A stretch of 64,000 nt of DNA. Origin: Microcoleus sp. bin38.metabat.b11b12b14.051 (GTDB taxonomy: Bacteria > Cyanobacteriota > Cyanobacteriia > Cyanobacteriales > Microcoleaceae). Of this stretch, positions 51,701 to 58,875 are shown piece after piece (positions within the stretch are counted from its first letter, which is position 1; the number at the start of each line of letters is the position of its first letter). The notes under the pieces are model-generated. The model had not been told where the DNA came from. It worked only from the letters and a program-made list of their open reading frames with translations, and searched no databases. The position numbers and the translations under genes are program-made. The DNA lies in the NCBI RefSeq assembly GCF_013299165.1, contig NZ_JAAFKD010000014.1:1-64000 (forward strand), read 5' to 3'.

Positions 51701-52483
51701 AAATTATGGAGTCTCAATGGGACACTCTTGAAAAGCCTAAAAGGACATGAAGGACATACCGATCAGGTCTGGGGAGTGTGTTTTAGCCCTAATGGTCAAA
51801 TCATTGCTTCTGCTAGTTCTGATAGAACCGTGAAATTGTGGAACCTTGATGGAAAACTCTTAAGAACCCTAGAAGGACATACTGATCGAGTATACGAAGT
51901 AAGTTTTAGCCCCAATGGTCAAATCATTGCTTCTGCTAGTTTTGACAGAACTGTGAGATTATGGAACCTTGATGGAATACTCTTGAGAACCATAGAAGGA
52001 CATACTGATCGAGTATATGGAGTAAGTTTTAGCCCCGATGGTCAAATTATTGCTTCTGCTAGCGCTGACAGAACTGTGAGATTATGGAACCTTGATGGAA
52101 CACTCTTGAGAACCATAGAAGGACATACTGATCGGATCTGGAGAGTAAGTTTTAGTCCCTATGGTCAAATCATTGCTTCTGCTAGTGATGATAGAACCGT
52201 GAAATTGTGGAACCTTGATGGAACACTCTTGAGAACCCTAGAAGGGCATACTGATTCAGTCTATGGAGTAAGTTTTAGTCCCGATGGTCAAATCATTGCT
52301 TCTGCTAGTTTTGACAAAACTGTGCGGTTGTGGCCTATCGATCCTGAAGATTTAATCTTAGACGTAGATGTTAAACTAAATAACTTACTCAAAAAAGGTT
52401 GTAATTGGATTAAGGATTATCTCAAAACTAATCCGAATGTGAGTGAAAGCGATCGACATCTCTGCGATGATATTTGTCCTTAA
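48722..52483 (+). CDS. STAND NTPase with 14 WD40 repeats
   Basis: A 1253-residue protein. The N-terminal 75 residues are helical (MWNAFLREIADTYELSTAQT), probably an effector-associated adaptor domain. The linker leads to CPYKGLSAFTKDDAHFFFGR, the hallmark entry of nSTAND1 NTPases, with Walker A GNSGSGKSS (Lys167), Walker B FLIFVDQFEEIY (about 255) and a helical sensor region (LPLLEFCLEQLWEK, VIHEALIRGWERLREWM). From about 640 to 1215 there are 14 WD40 repeats of 41 residues, nearly identical (SFSPDGQIIASAS-DRTVKLW), enough for two seven-bladed propellers. Such STAND proteins act as ligand-triggered switches, several of them in antiphage or cell-death defence. The ATG at 48722 lacks a strong ribosome site; 48737 is possible. 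Confidence 0.9.
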   Translation: MEKIKMWNAFLREIADTYELSTAQTTVFLKQFSEENIGIRQTENELVNQLKGISLYSYKKFKGEIFDKFAKSKQKPDGYEFRSQGSGKLPELEEWLKAQYEAWISDKKDEVNETPPKIIKCPYKGLSAFTKDDAHFFFGREKFTKTLVDAVQQQPFVAVIGNSGSGKSSVVFAGLIPKLEEMGGWKFITFRPTNSPLLQLANALLSLLEPEIDSLECLAKAKRSANNFKTGELTLKDVLDVSLQKKSPKQRFLIFVDQFEEIYTLSPEDERKVFIDQLLEVINAERQKNRTHDIVLVITLRADFYGHAIDYQPLLEVFQNSAQKLIGVMNQEELQSVIEEPARKVGLTIQDGLTKIILDAVTSNPGELPLLEFCLEQLWEKQRDGQLTIAAYHEMGGVEKALANHAEEFYHKLNEDEQNRLKHIFTQLVRFGENTDATRRIATREQIGEKNWELVSTLANAEARLVVTGKDSKQQATIEVIHEALIRGWERLREWMEEDREFRKWQDRLRDEKNSWENSGKDNSALLRGALLVEAEGWLNKRSECIIDQEERKFILASRQYQEQEDIERIQDLLTLSQKELQLKQQLSSLVIAIKAGVKLRNIKEPSEESKINVIERLQQGNYEISEKNQLIGHKGEVSGVAFSTDGSMIASVSDDKTVKLWGLDGKLLMNFEGHDAQVWGVSFSPDGQIIASASDDRTVKLLSLDGTIVGSLEGHTDRVYEVSFSPDGQIIASASADRTVRLWNLDSTPLRTLKGHTDRVYGVSFSPNGQIIASGSFDKTVKLWNLDGTFLRNLEGHTAKVYGVSFSPDGQIIASASADRTVKLWNSDGTFLRNLIGHNNWVWGVSFSPDGQIITSASFDRTVKLWSLDGELLRILEGHTDSVYGVSFSPDGQMIASASFDKTVRLWNLNGTFLKTLKGHEGHTDQVWGVCFSPNGQILASASADTTVKLWNLDGKLLRTLEGFEGHTDRVYGVSFSPDGQIIASASFDKTVKLWSLNGTLLKSLKGHEGHTDQVWGVCFSPNGQIIASASSDRTVKLWNLDGKLLRTLEGHTDRVYEVSFSPNGQIIASASFDRTVRLWNLDGILLRTIEGHTDRVYGVSFSPDGQIIASASADRTVRLWNLDGTLLRTIEGHTDRIWRVSFSPYGQIIASASDDRTVKLWNLDGTLLRTLEGHTDSVYGVSFSPDGQIIASASFDKTVRLWPIDPEDLILDVDVKLNNLLKKGCNWIKDYLKTNPNVSESDRHLCDDICP

Positions 52484-52750
52484 ATTTGGCATTATTTCTG
52501 GTTAAGGACTGTCGGCTAAAATCAGATATTGATAGAAACCCGGTTTCTGACTCAAAGGAAGTGTGACTGGTTAAAGGACTATTTCGTTACTCGTCCAGAG
52601 GAAAAATAAAAATCAAAAGTTTGTCAAGAGGAAAACAATTATCAATAATTTGTATTTGGTGAAGTTATGTAACAGATTCAATGCCTATTTTACAGGGTGC
52701 GATCGCCTGCGGATGATGTAGAATAGGAGCCAAGTCGGTTTGTCAAAGGT

Positions 52751-52993
52751 ATGTGTGGAGTCGGGAATAAGTTGGAACCGGAATACGATCTTTCAAGGAT
52801 GAAGAAAAGACCTAATCCTTATGCCCAACAGTTGAAAAAACAGGTCACTATTTCTATAGGGATTGATGTGATTGAATATTTTGAAAATATGGCTCAAGAA
52901 GCCGGGATATCTTCTCAGGAATTAATTAATATTTATTTGCAAGATTGTGTCGTTTCTCAGCGTAAATTATCTCTAGACAAGGCGGTCGATTAA
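52751..52993 (+). CDS. BrnA/CopG-like ribbon-helix-helix antitoxin (orphan)
   Basis: An 80-residue protein. EPEYDLSRMKKRPNPYAQQL and KKQVTISIGIDVIEYFENMA are the typical lead-in and beta-strand/helix of a family I know as BrnA- or CopG-type antitoxins, followed by GISSQELINIYLQDCV, the second helix. It would bind DNA as a dimer and repress its own promoter. No BrnT or other toxin is visible directly upstream (52484-52750) or downstream, so it is probably an orphan. An internal ATG at 52799 would cut off the conserved EYDLS lead-in, so the upstream start is preferred. Confidence 0.75.
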   Translation: MCGVGNKLEPEYDLSRMKKRPNPYAQQLKKQVTISIGIDVIEYFENMAQEAGISSQELINIYLQDCVVSQRKLSLDKAVD

Positions 52994-53168
52994 CACCAAC
53001 TACGATCGCCCTTTTCTCCTAAAAATCAAAGAAACCGGGCTTCTGACTCAATGGAAGTACGCGCAAAGCCAGCTATCCCGTAGGGAATCGCCATTTTGCG
53101 ATCGACAAATTTCGCAGTATGAGCCTGTGTTAAGATGAAATTGGCCAGCATTGAGGAACTTACATCTT

Positions 53169-53579
53169 ATGACTGTAGCTAACCAACAGATTACTAATAG
53201 CAATAGCACAAAGGGATTATCAAACTTTCGGGTAACAGTTGAACGTCTTCTCGAACTTTTAGATTTAGAAGAAGAAGACGAATATGGAATCTTAAGACCG
53301 ACTGAGTACGCTTTTAAGACAGCGATGAAATTAATTGTAGAAGCCTATGATATTTTGGGCGATAATTTCCCTCAAGCATCAACAAGTACAGACGATGCAG
53401 GTAGTATCAGACTTGCTTGGCAAAATAAAAAAGCAGATTGTAGAGTTAGGTTATTTTGCCCAGCTAATGCCGATGCTCAAGCTTACGTTTATCATCAAAA
53501 AAATGAGGATTACAAATCGGAAGATATCATTTCTGTATCAACTTTAGTTGATTGGCTAGAGTGGTTTAACAAGGTATGA
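53169..53579 (+). CDS. Unknown protein, first gene of a translationally coupled pair
   Basis: A 136-residue protein. FRVTVERLLELLDLEEEDEY, GILRPTEYAFKTAMKLIVEA, then a beta-rich half (IRLAWQNKKADCRVRLFCPA, AYVYHQKNEDYKSEDI) ending in VDWLEWFNKV. I do not recognise a named family. The last codons overlap the start of the next gene (ATGA arrangement), so the two are translated together and probably act together. The helix-then-sheet layout and the location in an accessory region would suit an antitoxin- or immunity-like role, but this is a guess. TTG at 53151 is an alternative start. Confidence 0.7.
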   Translation: MTVANQQITNSNSTKGLSNFRVTVERLLELLDLEEEDEYGILRPTEYAFKTAMKLIVEAYDILGDNFPQASTSTDDAGSIRLAWQNKKADCRVRLFCPANADAQAYVYHQKNEDYKSEDIISVSTLVDWLEWFNKV

Positions 53580-53977
53580 ATGAGATATCTGATAGCAGTA
53601 ACTTAGAGTTCGAGCCTTTAGCTGACAGTGCTATTGTCTATAGAGCTTTACTCCGAAAACAATGGATCGATCGAGAAAATAATTTAGTTTTATTTGACGC
53701 TTATCTACTGCGCCCAAATGACCGTGGGTTATCCCTGACAATTGCCAGCGTTTCTTCGCCTGAAAAATGTGCAGCAAACTTCAAGAATTGTTATGGAGTT
53801 GCTAGTCTCCAAGTAGGACAAATTCGTGAATTAGGCTTAGATGCAGTACCTGATTCAGCATCCCACGCCGAAATTATCGGTTTACCTTACCCGAAAGATG
53901 ACCGAGACAGGGCTGAACGATTAGCTGATTTGTTAGCAGAGCGATCTATAATTGTATGGCAACATAGGCAAACATAG
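53576..53977 (+). CDS. Unknown protein, second gene of the coupled pair
   Basis: A 133-residue protein. IVYRALLRKQWIDRENNLVL, FDAYLLRPNDRGLSLTIASV, SSPEKCAANFKNCYGVASLQ, VGQIRELGLDAVPDSASHAE and IIGLPYPKDDRDRAERLADL form a compact alpha/beta sequence. The conserved-looking R-x-x-x-K-Q-W, F-L-R-P-x-D, G-V-A-S-L and H-A-E-I-x-G-L-P positions recall a small, widespread cyanobacterial family of unknown function often found as the second gene of a pair. Overlap with the previous gene by four bases. A toxin/antitoxin or effector/immunity relation is possible but unproved. Confidence 0.7.
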   Translation: MNEISDSSNLEFEPLADSAIVYRALLRKQWIDRENNLVLFDAYLLRPNDRGLSLTIASVSSPEKCAANFKNCYGVASLQVGQIRELGLDAVPDSASHAEIIGLPYPKDDRDRAERLADLLAERSIIVWQHRQT

Positions 53978-54236
53978 CTTAGCAAGTTTTCCGATCGAAT
54001 AACGGGTGTCGGCTTTCGAGATTGTCATCTTCAACTAGATATTGACAGCAACCTGGTTTATGAATCAATAAAAGTGCGATCGCCCTTGACAAAATTATTC
54101 AAACAATCTCTCGTAAATGAACAATTTGATCTTGATATTCATCATCAAAAGATGCCTCGGCAAGAAAAATCAATTGCCGAATATTTTGTCCGATACTTAA
54201 TTGGGCATTCAGGAGAAAAATGCCTGGAATATGACG

Positions 54237-54348
54237 CAATACGGTTTACTTAAGACAGTTCACGGGGAAAATAATGTGATAAATAGACCCTGCGATTGCT
54301 TCGCGAGGACGCTCGCAATGACAAATAAACCTTAAGTGAACCGTATTG
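54237..54348 (+). mobile_element. 112-bp MITE, copy 1
   Basis: Terminal inverted repeats CAATACGGTTTACTTAAG and CTTAAGTGAACCGTATTG bound the element. It is flanked by the 10-bp direct repeat GAATATGACG (54227-54236 and 54349-54358). It carries no coding capacity and lies inside the toxin gene. Confidence 0.93.
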
Positions 54349-54547
54349 GAATATGACGACGCTCAGCTAAATGATCTGTTAAATGTACGGGCATTGATTT
54401 ACGATTGTTAGTCACCAATATAAAGTTATATTCCTCGCACCATTTAAGAATTTCTGGATCTAAAGTTCCCCGACTCGGAGCTTCGGGCTCGCCCACGCAC
54501 CAAACTATAAAATCGGGATTGCTTGTCAGAATTTCAACTTTATAGCT

Positions 54548-54659
54548 CAATACGGTTCACTTAAGGTTTATTTGTCATTGCGAGCGTCCTCGCGCGGCAA
54601 TCGCAGCGTCTATTTGTCACATTATTTTTCCCATGAACTGTCTTAAGTGAACCGTATTG
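54548..54659 (-). mobile_element. 112-bp MITE, copy 2 (inverted relative to copy 1)
   Basis: Same length and over 90 percent identical to copy 1, by eye, when reverse complemented. Ends CAATACGGTTCACTTAAG and CTTAAGTGAACCGTATTG. It is flanked by the 10-bp direct repeat CTTTATAGCT (54538-54547 and 54660-54669). Target duplications of 10 bp suggest mobilisation by an IS4-type transposase, which is not encoded in this window. Confidence 0.93.
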
Positions 54660-54682
54660 CTTTATAGCTAGGATCGACATTT

Positions 54683-55036
54683 TCATCCAATAGATAATTC
54701 AGACTCATTTTTGATTTGTTTAGCTTTTTGTTCCGCTCTCAATTTTTGCAGTCTAGCAATACCGGGTGGAGGATTAAGTTGTTGTGCTTTAAGTTGCTGG
54801 TGGCTCCACTCCAACCAATCAGCAATATAGTTACTCACCGCCTCTTTGTTGTGCAGATAGTAAAGGATAGTAGCATAAACTTGTTCCAAGTTGAGAGATG
54901 GATAAGTTTGAGCAATTTGTTCGGGAGTGCGAGCGCGATGAATGAAATCATATAAGATAGTTTCAATGCCGATTCGCGTCCCTTTGACTCGAATATCATC
55001 GGCCCGCTGAAAGTCGAAATATTCTTCGAGTTGCAT
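54683..55036 (-). CDS. DUF433 antitoxin
   Basis: A 117-residue protein. EYFDFQRADDIRVKGTRIGI, ETILYDFIHRARTPEQIAQT and YPSLNLEQVYATILYYLHNK match the DUF433 (VapB-like) winged-helix fold with its R-I-K-G-T-R-I-x-I-E signature. The C-terminus is a charged helix (ARLQKLRAEQKAKQIKNESE) that would wrap the toxin. It is intact and overlaps the start of the disrupted DUF5615 toxin, so this is an antitoxin left without its toxin. Autoregulation is expected for the family. Confidence 0.88.
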   Translation of the reverse strand: MQLEEYFDFQRADDIRVKGTRIGIETILYDFIHRARTPEQIAQTYPSLNLEQVYATILYYLHNKEAVSNYIADWLEWSHQQLKAQQLNPPPGIARLQKLRAEQKAKQIKNESELSIG

Positions 55037-55145
55037 TACTGAATAATCCTATTTTAAAGTTGGTTGCAATTGACTTGGCTAATTAATATGATATCATGTT
55101 AAGTGCGATTATGCCTTAGTCCGCGCACTATCCTGATTGTGTTCG

Positions 55146-55337
55146 TATAGAACCCATTTGACATCTTTGAGTTTTTGGGTTGGGTGACGAGAAATACCGA
55201 GATCAACCGGGTTTCTGAGATTTACGCCCGGGGCAAGAAACCGGGTTTCTACGAGTTTTTGGGTTGGATGACGAGAAATACCGAGATCAACCCGGTTTCT
55301 GAGATTTACGCAGAATAGATCTCAAATGGGTTCTATA
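55146..55337. repeat. 192-bp element with 16-bp terminal inverted repeats and internal direct repeats
   Basis: TATAGAACCCATTTGA (55146-55161) is the exact reverse complement of TCAAATGGGTTCTATA (55322-55337). Inside, two near-identical 59-bp direct repeats (55169-55227 and 55253-55311) begin GAGTTTTTGGGTTGG and contain AACCCGGTTTCTGAGATTTA; an AGAAACCGGGTTTCT lies between them. No coding frame. Confidence 0.8.
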
Positions 55338-55346
55338 GAAGCGGTT

Positions 55347-56312
55347 TTAAGAGCTGATTAATATTTCTTTCGCGATCGCTTCCACTACCGGCACACAAAC
55401 CGAATTCCCAATTTGCTTGTAACTTTCCCCAACCTTGGGATGAATTTTAAAATCTTCAGGAAAACCCATCAGTCGATAACACTCCTTCAGCGTTAGTTTC
55501 CTGACAGTGTTTGTTTCAGGAAAATAAATAAAAAATCGGCCCGATGTTTCTTGTGAAGGAATTGTCGGATGCACTCCATCTACCGAATAAATGCGATTAG
55601 GTTGTCGGTGAACCCTTGATAAATGTTCTGTATTCGGCCTGACGCCAGTTTTCCAAGTACCTTTATTTCTGTAACCTACAAATAACAGCCCCGAAACTTG
55701 CTTTTTCGGATGCTCAATTAAAGTATATTTAGAACTATCCAAGATTTCAAAGTCACCTCGCACATCCAGAAAATCTCTGAGTTGTGGCGGAAACTTGGTC
55801 GGAAGTCGAGAAAAATTGAATGCTTTCCCCTGAGTTCCAATAATAAATATTCTTTCTCGATGTTGGGGAACTCCAAAATCTTTAGCATTTAATATTTGCC
55901 AGTTGACATTGTATCCCAAACTCTCAAGACTTGCGATAATTACTTTTAAGGTATTTCCCTTGTCGTGATGAATCAAATGTTTGACGTTTTCGAGGACGAT
56001 AACTTGAGGTTGTTTGATTTTGAGAATTTTACAAATCTCGAAAAATAGCGTTCCTCTCGTATCTTCAAAACCTAGCTTTTTACCGCAAATGCTAAAAGGT
56101 TGGCACGGAAACCCGGCAACTAAAACATCAAACTCATCCAAATCAGCCAGATTGATTTCTTTGATGTCTCCTGTAGGAGTTTCGTTAAAGTTTTTGCTGT
56201 AAACTTCTTGGCAGTTTTTGTTGATTTCGCAGGAAAAAACACATTCAAATCCCGCATTCTCAAAACCTTGCCTGAAACCTCCTATTCCCGCAAATAAATC
56301 TATAAATTTCAT
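55347..56312 (-). CDS. DNA (cytosine-5) methyltransferase, Dcm/HhaI type
   Basis: A 321-residue C5-methylase. Motif I is FIDLFAGIGGFRQGF, motif IV GFPCQPFSICG with the nucleophile Cys70, motif VI VIVLENVKHL, motif VIII QHRERIFIIG, motif IX RKLTLKECYRLMGFPEDF and motif X YKQIGNSVCVPVVEAIA. Variable target-recognition region about 190-260. All catalytic residues are present. Specificity cannot be read from sequence. No restriction endonuclease is adjacent, so it is an orphan in this window; cyanobacteria commonly carry such solitary methylases. It lies next to transposon debris, in line with an accessory origin. Confidence 0.93.
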   Translation of the reverse strand: MKFIDLFAGIGGFRQGFENAGFECVFSCEINKNCQEVYSKNFNETPTGDIKEINLADLDEFDVLVAGFPCQPFSICGKKLGFEDTRGTLFFEICKILKIKQPQVIVLENVKHLIHHDKGNTLKVIIASLESLGYNVNWQILNAKDFGVPQHRERIFIIGTQGKAFNFSRLPTKFPPQLRDFLDVRGDFEILDSSKYTLIEHPKKQVSGLLFVGYRNKGTWKTGVRPNTEHLSRVHRQPNRIYSVDGVHPTIPSQETSGRFFIYFPETNTVRKLTLKECYRLMGFPEDFKIHPKVGESYKQIGNSVCVPVVEAIAKEILISS

Positions 56313-56567
56313 TTATAATTTAATGCAAAATGTTACTCAGCCAATAATAACATATTTTGTTTCTCTATCTTCTTTAACTCTGCGTTCTCTGCGTTCTCTG
56401 CGGTTAATAATACTAATTTAAACAAAAACCCGCGCCGGACAGGGCATTGCCGTGTCTACAAATATCGCCGAGAATGTTGCCCAAAAAATCCCAAACTTGC
56501 CCCGCAGCCCACTAAACTAGAAATAGCCAAACAAACAGCAGCGATTATTTACTGCCTTTCCCCAACC

Positions 56568-56951
56568 ATGAGTCAAACCTTGGAAAACCTCACAGCTATC
56601 GATGACAGCCTATCCAAACGCCACATCGACCTCGATCCTGGTGGCTACTTCATCATCTACATCGATCGCCCCACCAGCCTAATTTGCGCCAAACACTTCA
56701 CCAACATCATCGACGATCGCGGCCTCGCCGTCGATCCAGAAACAGGGAAACCAATCCCCGCGCGCGGCAAGGTAGAACGCACTCAGTGCACACTTTTTAG
56801 CGGCAGAACCGCCAAAGAACTTTGCGTCAAAATCCTAGAAGAAACCCGCCCCAGCCCGGTGACGATGTTCGATCACGCGGCTTATCTGGGACGGGAATTT
56901 GTGCGGGCAGAAATTGCTTTGTTGGGCGATCGAGAATACATTCAAGATTAG
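56568..56951 (+). CDS. DUF4346 domain protein
   Basis: A 127-residue protein. HIDLDPGGYFIIYIDRPTSL, ICAKHFTNIIDDRGLAVDPE, TGKPIPARGKVERTQCTLFS, GRTAKELCVKILEE and VTMFDHAAYLGREFVRAEIA match DUF4346, a cyanobacterial domain that is also found fused to dihydropteroate-synthase-like proteins. The conserved LDP-GYF-IYID and DHAAYLGRE positions are all there. Its reaction is unknown. It appears to be a single gene, with its own upstream region. Confidence 0.85.
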   Translation: MSQTLENLTAIDDSLSKRHIDLDPGGYFIIYIDRPTSLICAKHFTNIIDDRGLAVDPETGKPIPARGKVERTQCTLFSGRTAKELCVKILEETRPSPVTMFDHAAYLGREFVRAEIALLGDREYIQD

Positions 56952-57125
56952 TCCAACCACGCCGTAACTTATTGAAAAAATGGCAAATCATTAAACTTGC
57001 ATTGCATTTATTCGATCGCTCTTCTTCAAATTATCTGCGTTAATCTGTGTTAATCTGCCTTTCATCTGCGGTCGATCTATCAAATATTTATGCAATGCAA
57101 GTCTATTACATCTGACAGCAAGCGA

Positions 57126-57848
57126 TTACGAAAAACCTTGATACCAGAAATAAGTCACCATCGGAATCACTGTCGCCAATACCAACAGCACAACCACAAT
57201 AACTGTGGCATTACCTTGGTCTGTTTCTTCAGCCGTCTTAAATGTGCCTTCAACTTGAATGTTGTCCACAACTTTAGGCGCGCCCGGATCGGGTTCGCCC
57301 GACATCACAGTCGCAATCCGCGAACTGGCTGCGGTAAATGCTTCGTTGTATTTGTTGGCTTCGCGCAGCGGCACTTGGACGGTTTCTCCAGCTACACTCT
57401 GGGCAATTTCATCGCTTAGCAGGGATTTAACCCCTTCGCCGGTACGAATTGCCGCACTGTTGGTAACAGTGTCGAGAACGAGTAAAATTTGATTGGTCTG
57501 GTCTTCTTTTGCGGGAAACCACTGTTCAAATAATTGGTCGGTGAAAGTGGCAGTTGTTTCGCCGTAGTCTAGGCGGTGGATGGTGACAAACCTGACTTGT
57601 TTTCCTGTTTTCTGTTCCAAGGTGTCGAGCACGCTGCTGATGTTGCTTTCGCTGCTGCGGCTGAGTACGTCGCCTTTGTCAAACACCCAAGTTCGATCGC
57701 CCGCCGACAACATCGGTATTTCGTACACGCCCGTCGCCAAGGCCGGCAGTACCGCTATCTGGGATGCGATCAGGACGATCGCGATCGCGATCGCTGCTGG
57801 TTGGAGATAATTTCTCCAGTTAAATAATTGCTTGAGCAGTCTAGTCAT
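57126..57848 (-). CDS. psb32: Psb32/TLP18.3-type TPM-domain protein
   Basis: A 240-residue protein. A signal-anchor helix (about 16-36) precedes the TPM domain (about 50-190): WVFDKGDVLSRSSESNISSV, LDTLEQKTGKQVRFVTIHRL, FEQWFPAKEDQTNQILLVLD and GVKSLLSDEIAQSVAGE. A C-terminal transmembrane helix (about 213-233) ends the chain. This order matches cyanobacterial Psb32, related to plant TLP18.3, which protects photosystem II and aids its repair in the thylakoid lumen. The gene is single and faces away from the downstream small protein gene. Confidence 0.9.
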   Translation of the reverse strand: MTRLLKQLFNWRNYLQPAAIAIAIVLIASQIAVLPALATGVYEIPMLSAGDRTWVFDKGDVLSRSSESNISSVLDTLEQKTGKQVRFVTIHRLDYGETTATFTDQLFEQWFPAKEDQTNQILLVLDTVTNSAAIRTGEGVKSLLSDEIAQSVAGETVQVPLREANKYNEAFTAASSRIATVMSGEPDPGAPKVVDNIQVEGTFKTAEETDQGNATVIVVVLLVLATVIPMVTYFWYQGFS

Positions 57849-57980
57849 GAGGTTAACCGTAAAACTGACTTTTTTCCAAAAATACTATAGAAACCCCCGT
57901 AAAGTTCATTTTACACGGGGCAATATTTACAATTAGGTCGCCAGTCCAACTCCCCGCCGGATGATTTGAGGATTTTCACT

Positions 57981-58211
57981 ATGGAACCCGCAGACACTTA
58001 TAAAGGTTGGATTCTGCAATCGCAGACAGTCTTCTACGTCGAAGTTTGGGACAGCCACGGGAACCGCCACGTGGCTGTCCAAAATGCCAAAACTGAGGAG
58101 GAAGCTTTGGAATTGGCGAAAAAGTGGATTGACAAGTATGAGTCAAAACCCGGAAGAATGCCGATCGACGTACCGCATCCTTTTGGAGATGCGATCGATA
58201 TGCCTTTTTGA
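57981..58211 (+). CDS. Small conserved-looking soluble protein, unknown
   Basis: A 76-residue protein starting MEPADTYKGWILQSQTVFYV. The sequence alternates strand and helix: EVWDSHGNRHVAVQNAKTEE, then EALELAKKWIDKYESKPGRM, and a Pro-rich end IDVPHPFGDAIDMPF. It resembles small single-domain proteins with a beta-beta-alpha core. I do not recognise a family. The intergenic gap and the ATG fit a genuine gene, but no strong ribosome site is visible. Heptamer STRR repeats begin about 10 bp after its stop. Confidence 0.6.
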   Translation: MEPADTYKGWILQSQTVFYVEVWDSHGNRHVAVQNAKTEEEALELAKKWIDKYESKPGRMPIDVPHPFGDAIDMPF

Positions 58212-58221
58212 AGTCAGTTGA

Positions 58222-58322
58222 GTGTTAACTGTTAACTGTTAACTGTTAACTGTTACCAATGCCCAATTCCCAATTCCCAATTCCCAATTCCCAATTCTCG
58301 ATTCCCAATTCCCAATTCCCAG
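58222..58322. repeat. Two adjoining heptamer arrays (TAACTGT)n and (CCCAATT)n
   Basis: Four copies of GTTAACT are followed directly by about nine copies of CCCAATT with one CTCGATT variant. Both have a 7-bp period, as in cyanobacterial STRR elements. They lie between convergent genes. Confidence 0.95.
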
Positions 58323-58329
58323 CCTTTTA

Positions 58330-58875
58330 CTAAGAAACTCCTCGCAATTTTCGGGTATTTTCTACCAAACTCCGAGCAAATTCGTCTAACCTTTTAGATA
58401 GTTTTTCATCCAACAATTTACCGTCAGGACTAAAAGCTTTCCAAGCTTCTCCGATCGCAATTTGTTCGGGAATTACCCAAGCGTGTACCCATCTGAGAAT
58501 GGTTCGCAAATCGTTAAGGGCGTTGCTGTTGACTTGTCCTCCCAACACGCTGATCGCACCCGCAACTTTGCCGTCCAAATGCTCGAAACTCATCAAATCC
58601 AGGGCATTCTTGAGGGCACCGCTGACGCTACCGTGATACTCCGGTGTTGCCAAAATCAAACCGTCGGCTTGGCGTACCGCATTCCGCAGCTTTTCCACAT
58701 CCGGGTAATCGAGATAATCATTCTCGCCGTCGCAGAAGGGCAGGTTGATCGATCGCAAATCGAATATTTCAACGGATGCACCCAGGGCCTGCGCCCTCTC
58801 TGCTGCTATCTTCAGTGCTAACTGGCTGTAGGAGCCAGCTCGCAAACTTCCACCAATGCCGACTATCTTTACCAT
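58330..58875 (-). CDS. NADPH-dependent FMN reductase
   Basis: A 181-residue flavodoxin-like oxidoreductase. [20 protein letters not shown] is the FMN phosphate loop (GSLRxxSxS), [20 protein letters not shown] is the second flavin motif (TPEYxxSxxGxLKNALD), and [20 protein letters not shown] the third region. It reduces FMN, azo dyes or quinones with NAD(P)H in the family; the substrate here is unknown. The ATG at 58875 is chosen because [10 protein letters not shown] is the family N-terminus. The frame stays open to 58959 but that sequence lacks conservation. Confidence 0.92.
   Translation of the reverse strand: MVKIVGIGGSLRAGSYSQLALKIAAERAQALGASVEIFDLRSINLPFCDGENDYLDYPDVEKLRNAVRQADGLILATPEYHGSVSGALKNALDLMSFEHLDGKVAGAISVLGGQVNSNALNDLRTILRWVHAWVIPEQIAIGEAWKAFSPDGKLLDEKLSKRLDEFARSLVENTRKLRGVS

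Larger units (their letters stand above)
54099..54708 (-). pseudogene. DUF5615 PIN-like toxin gene, split by two MITEs
   Basis: Reading the minus strand and removing two 112-bp insertions plus one copy of each 10-bp target duplication gives one intact frame: MSLNYLLDENVDPSYK, then VEILTSNPDFIVWCVGEPEA, WCEEYNFILVTNNRKSMPVH, LAERRHIPGIFLLNAQLSIG and a C-terminus ending HLREIV. That is a DUF5615 (PIN-like) toxin with LLDENV at the start and LVTNNR in the middle. The first insertion cuts after DPSYK, the second after ERRHIP. The start (54708) overlaps the end of the DUF433 gene by 26 bp, the usual arrangement of this toxin-antitoxin pair. The toxin is inactivated. Confidence 0.9.
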
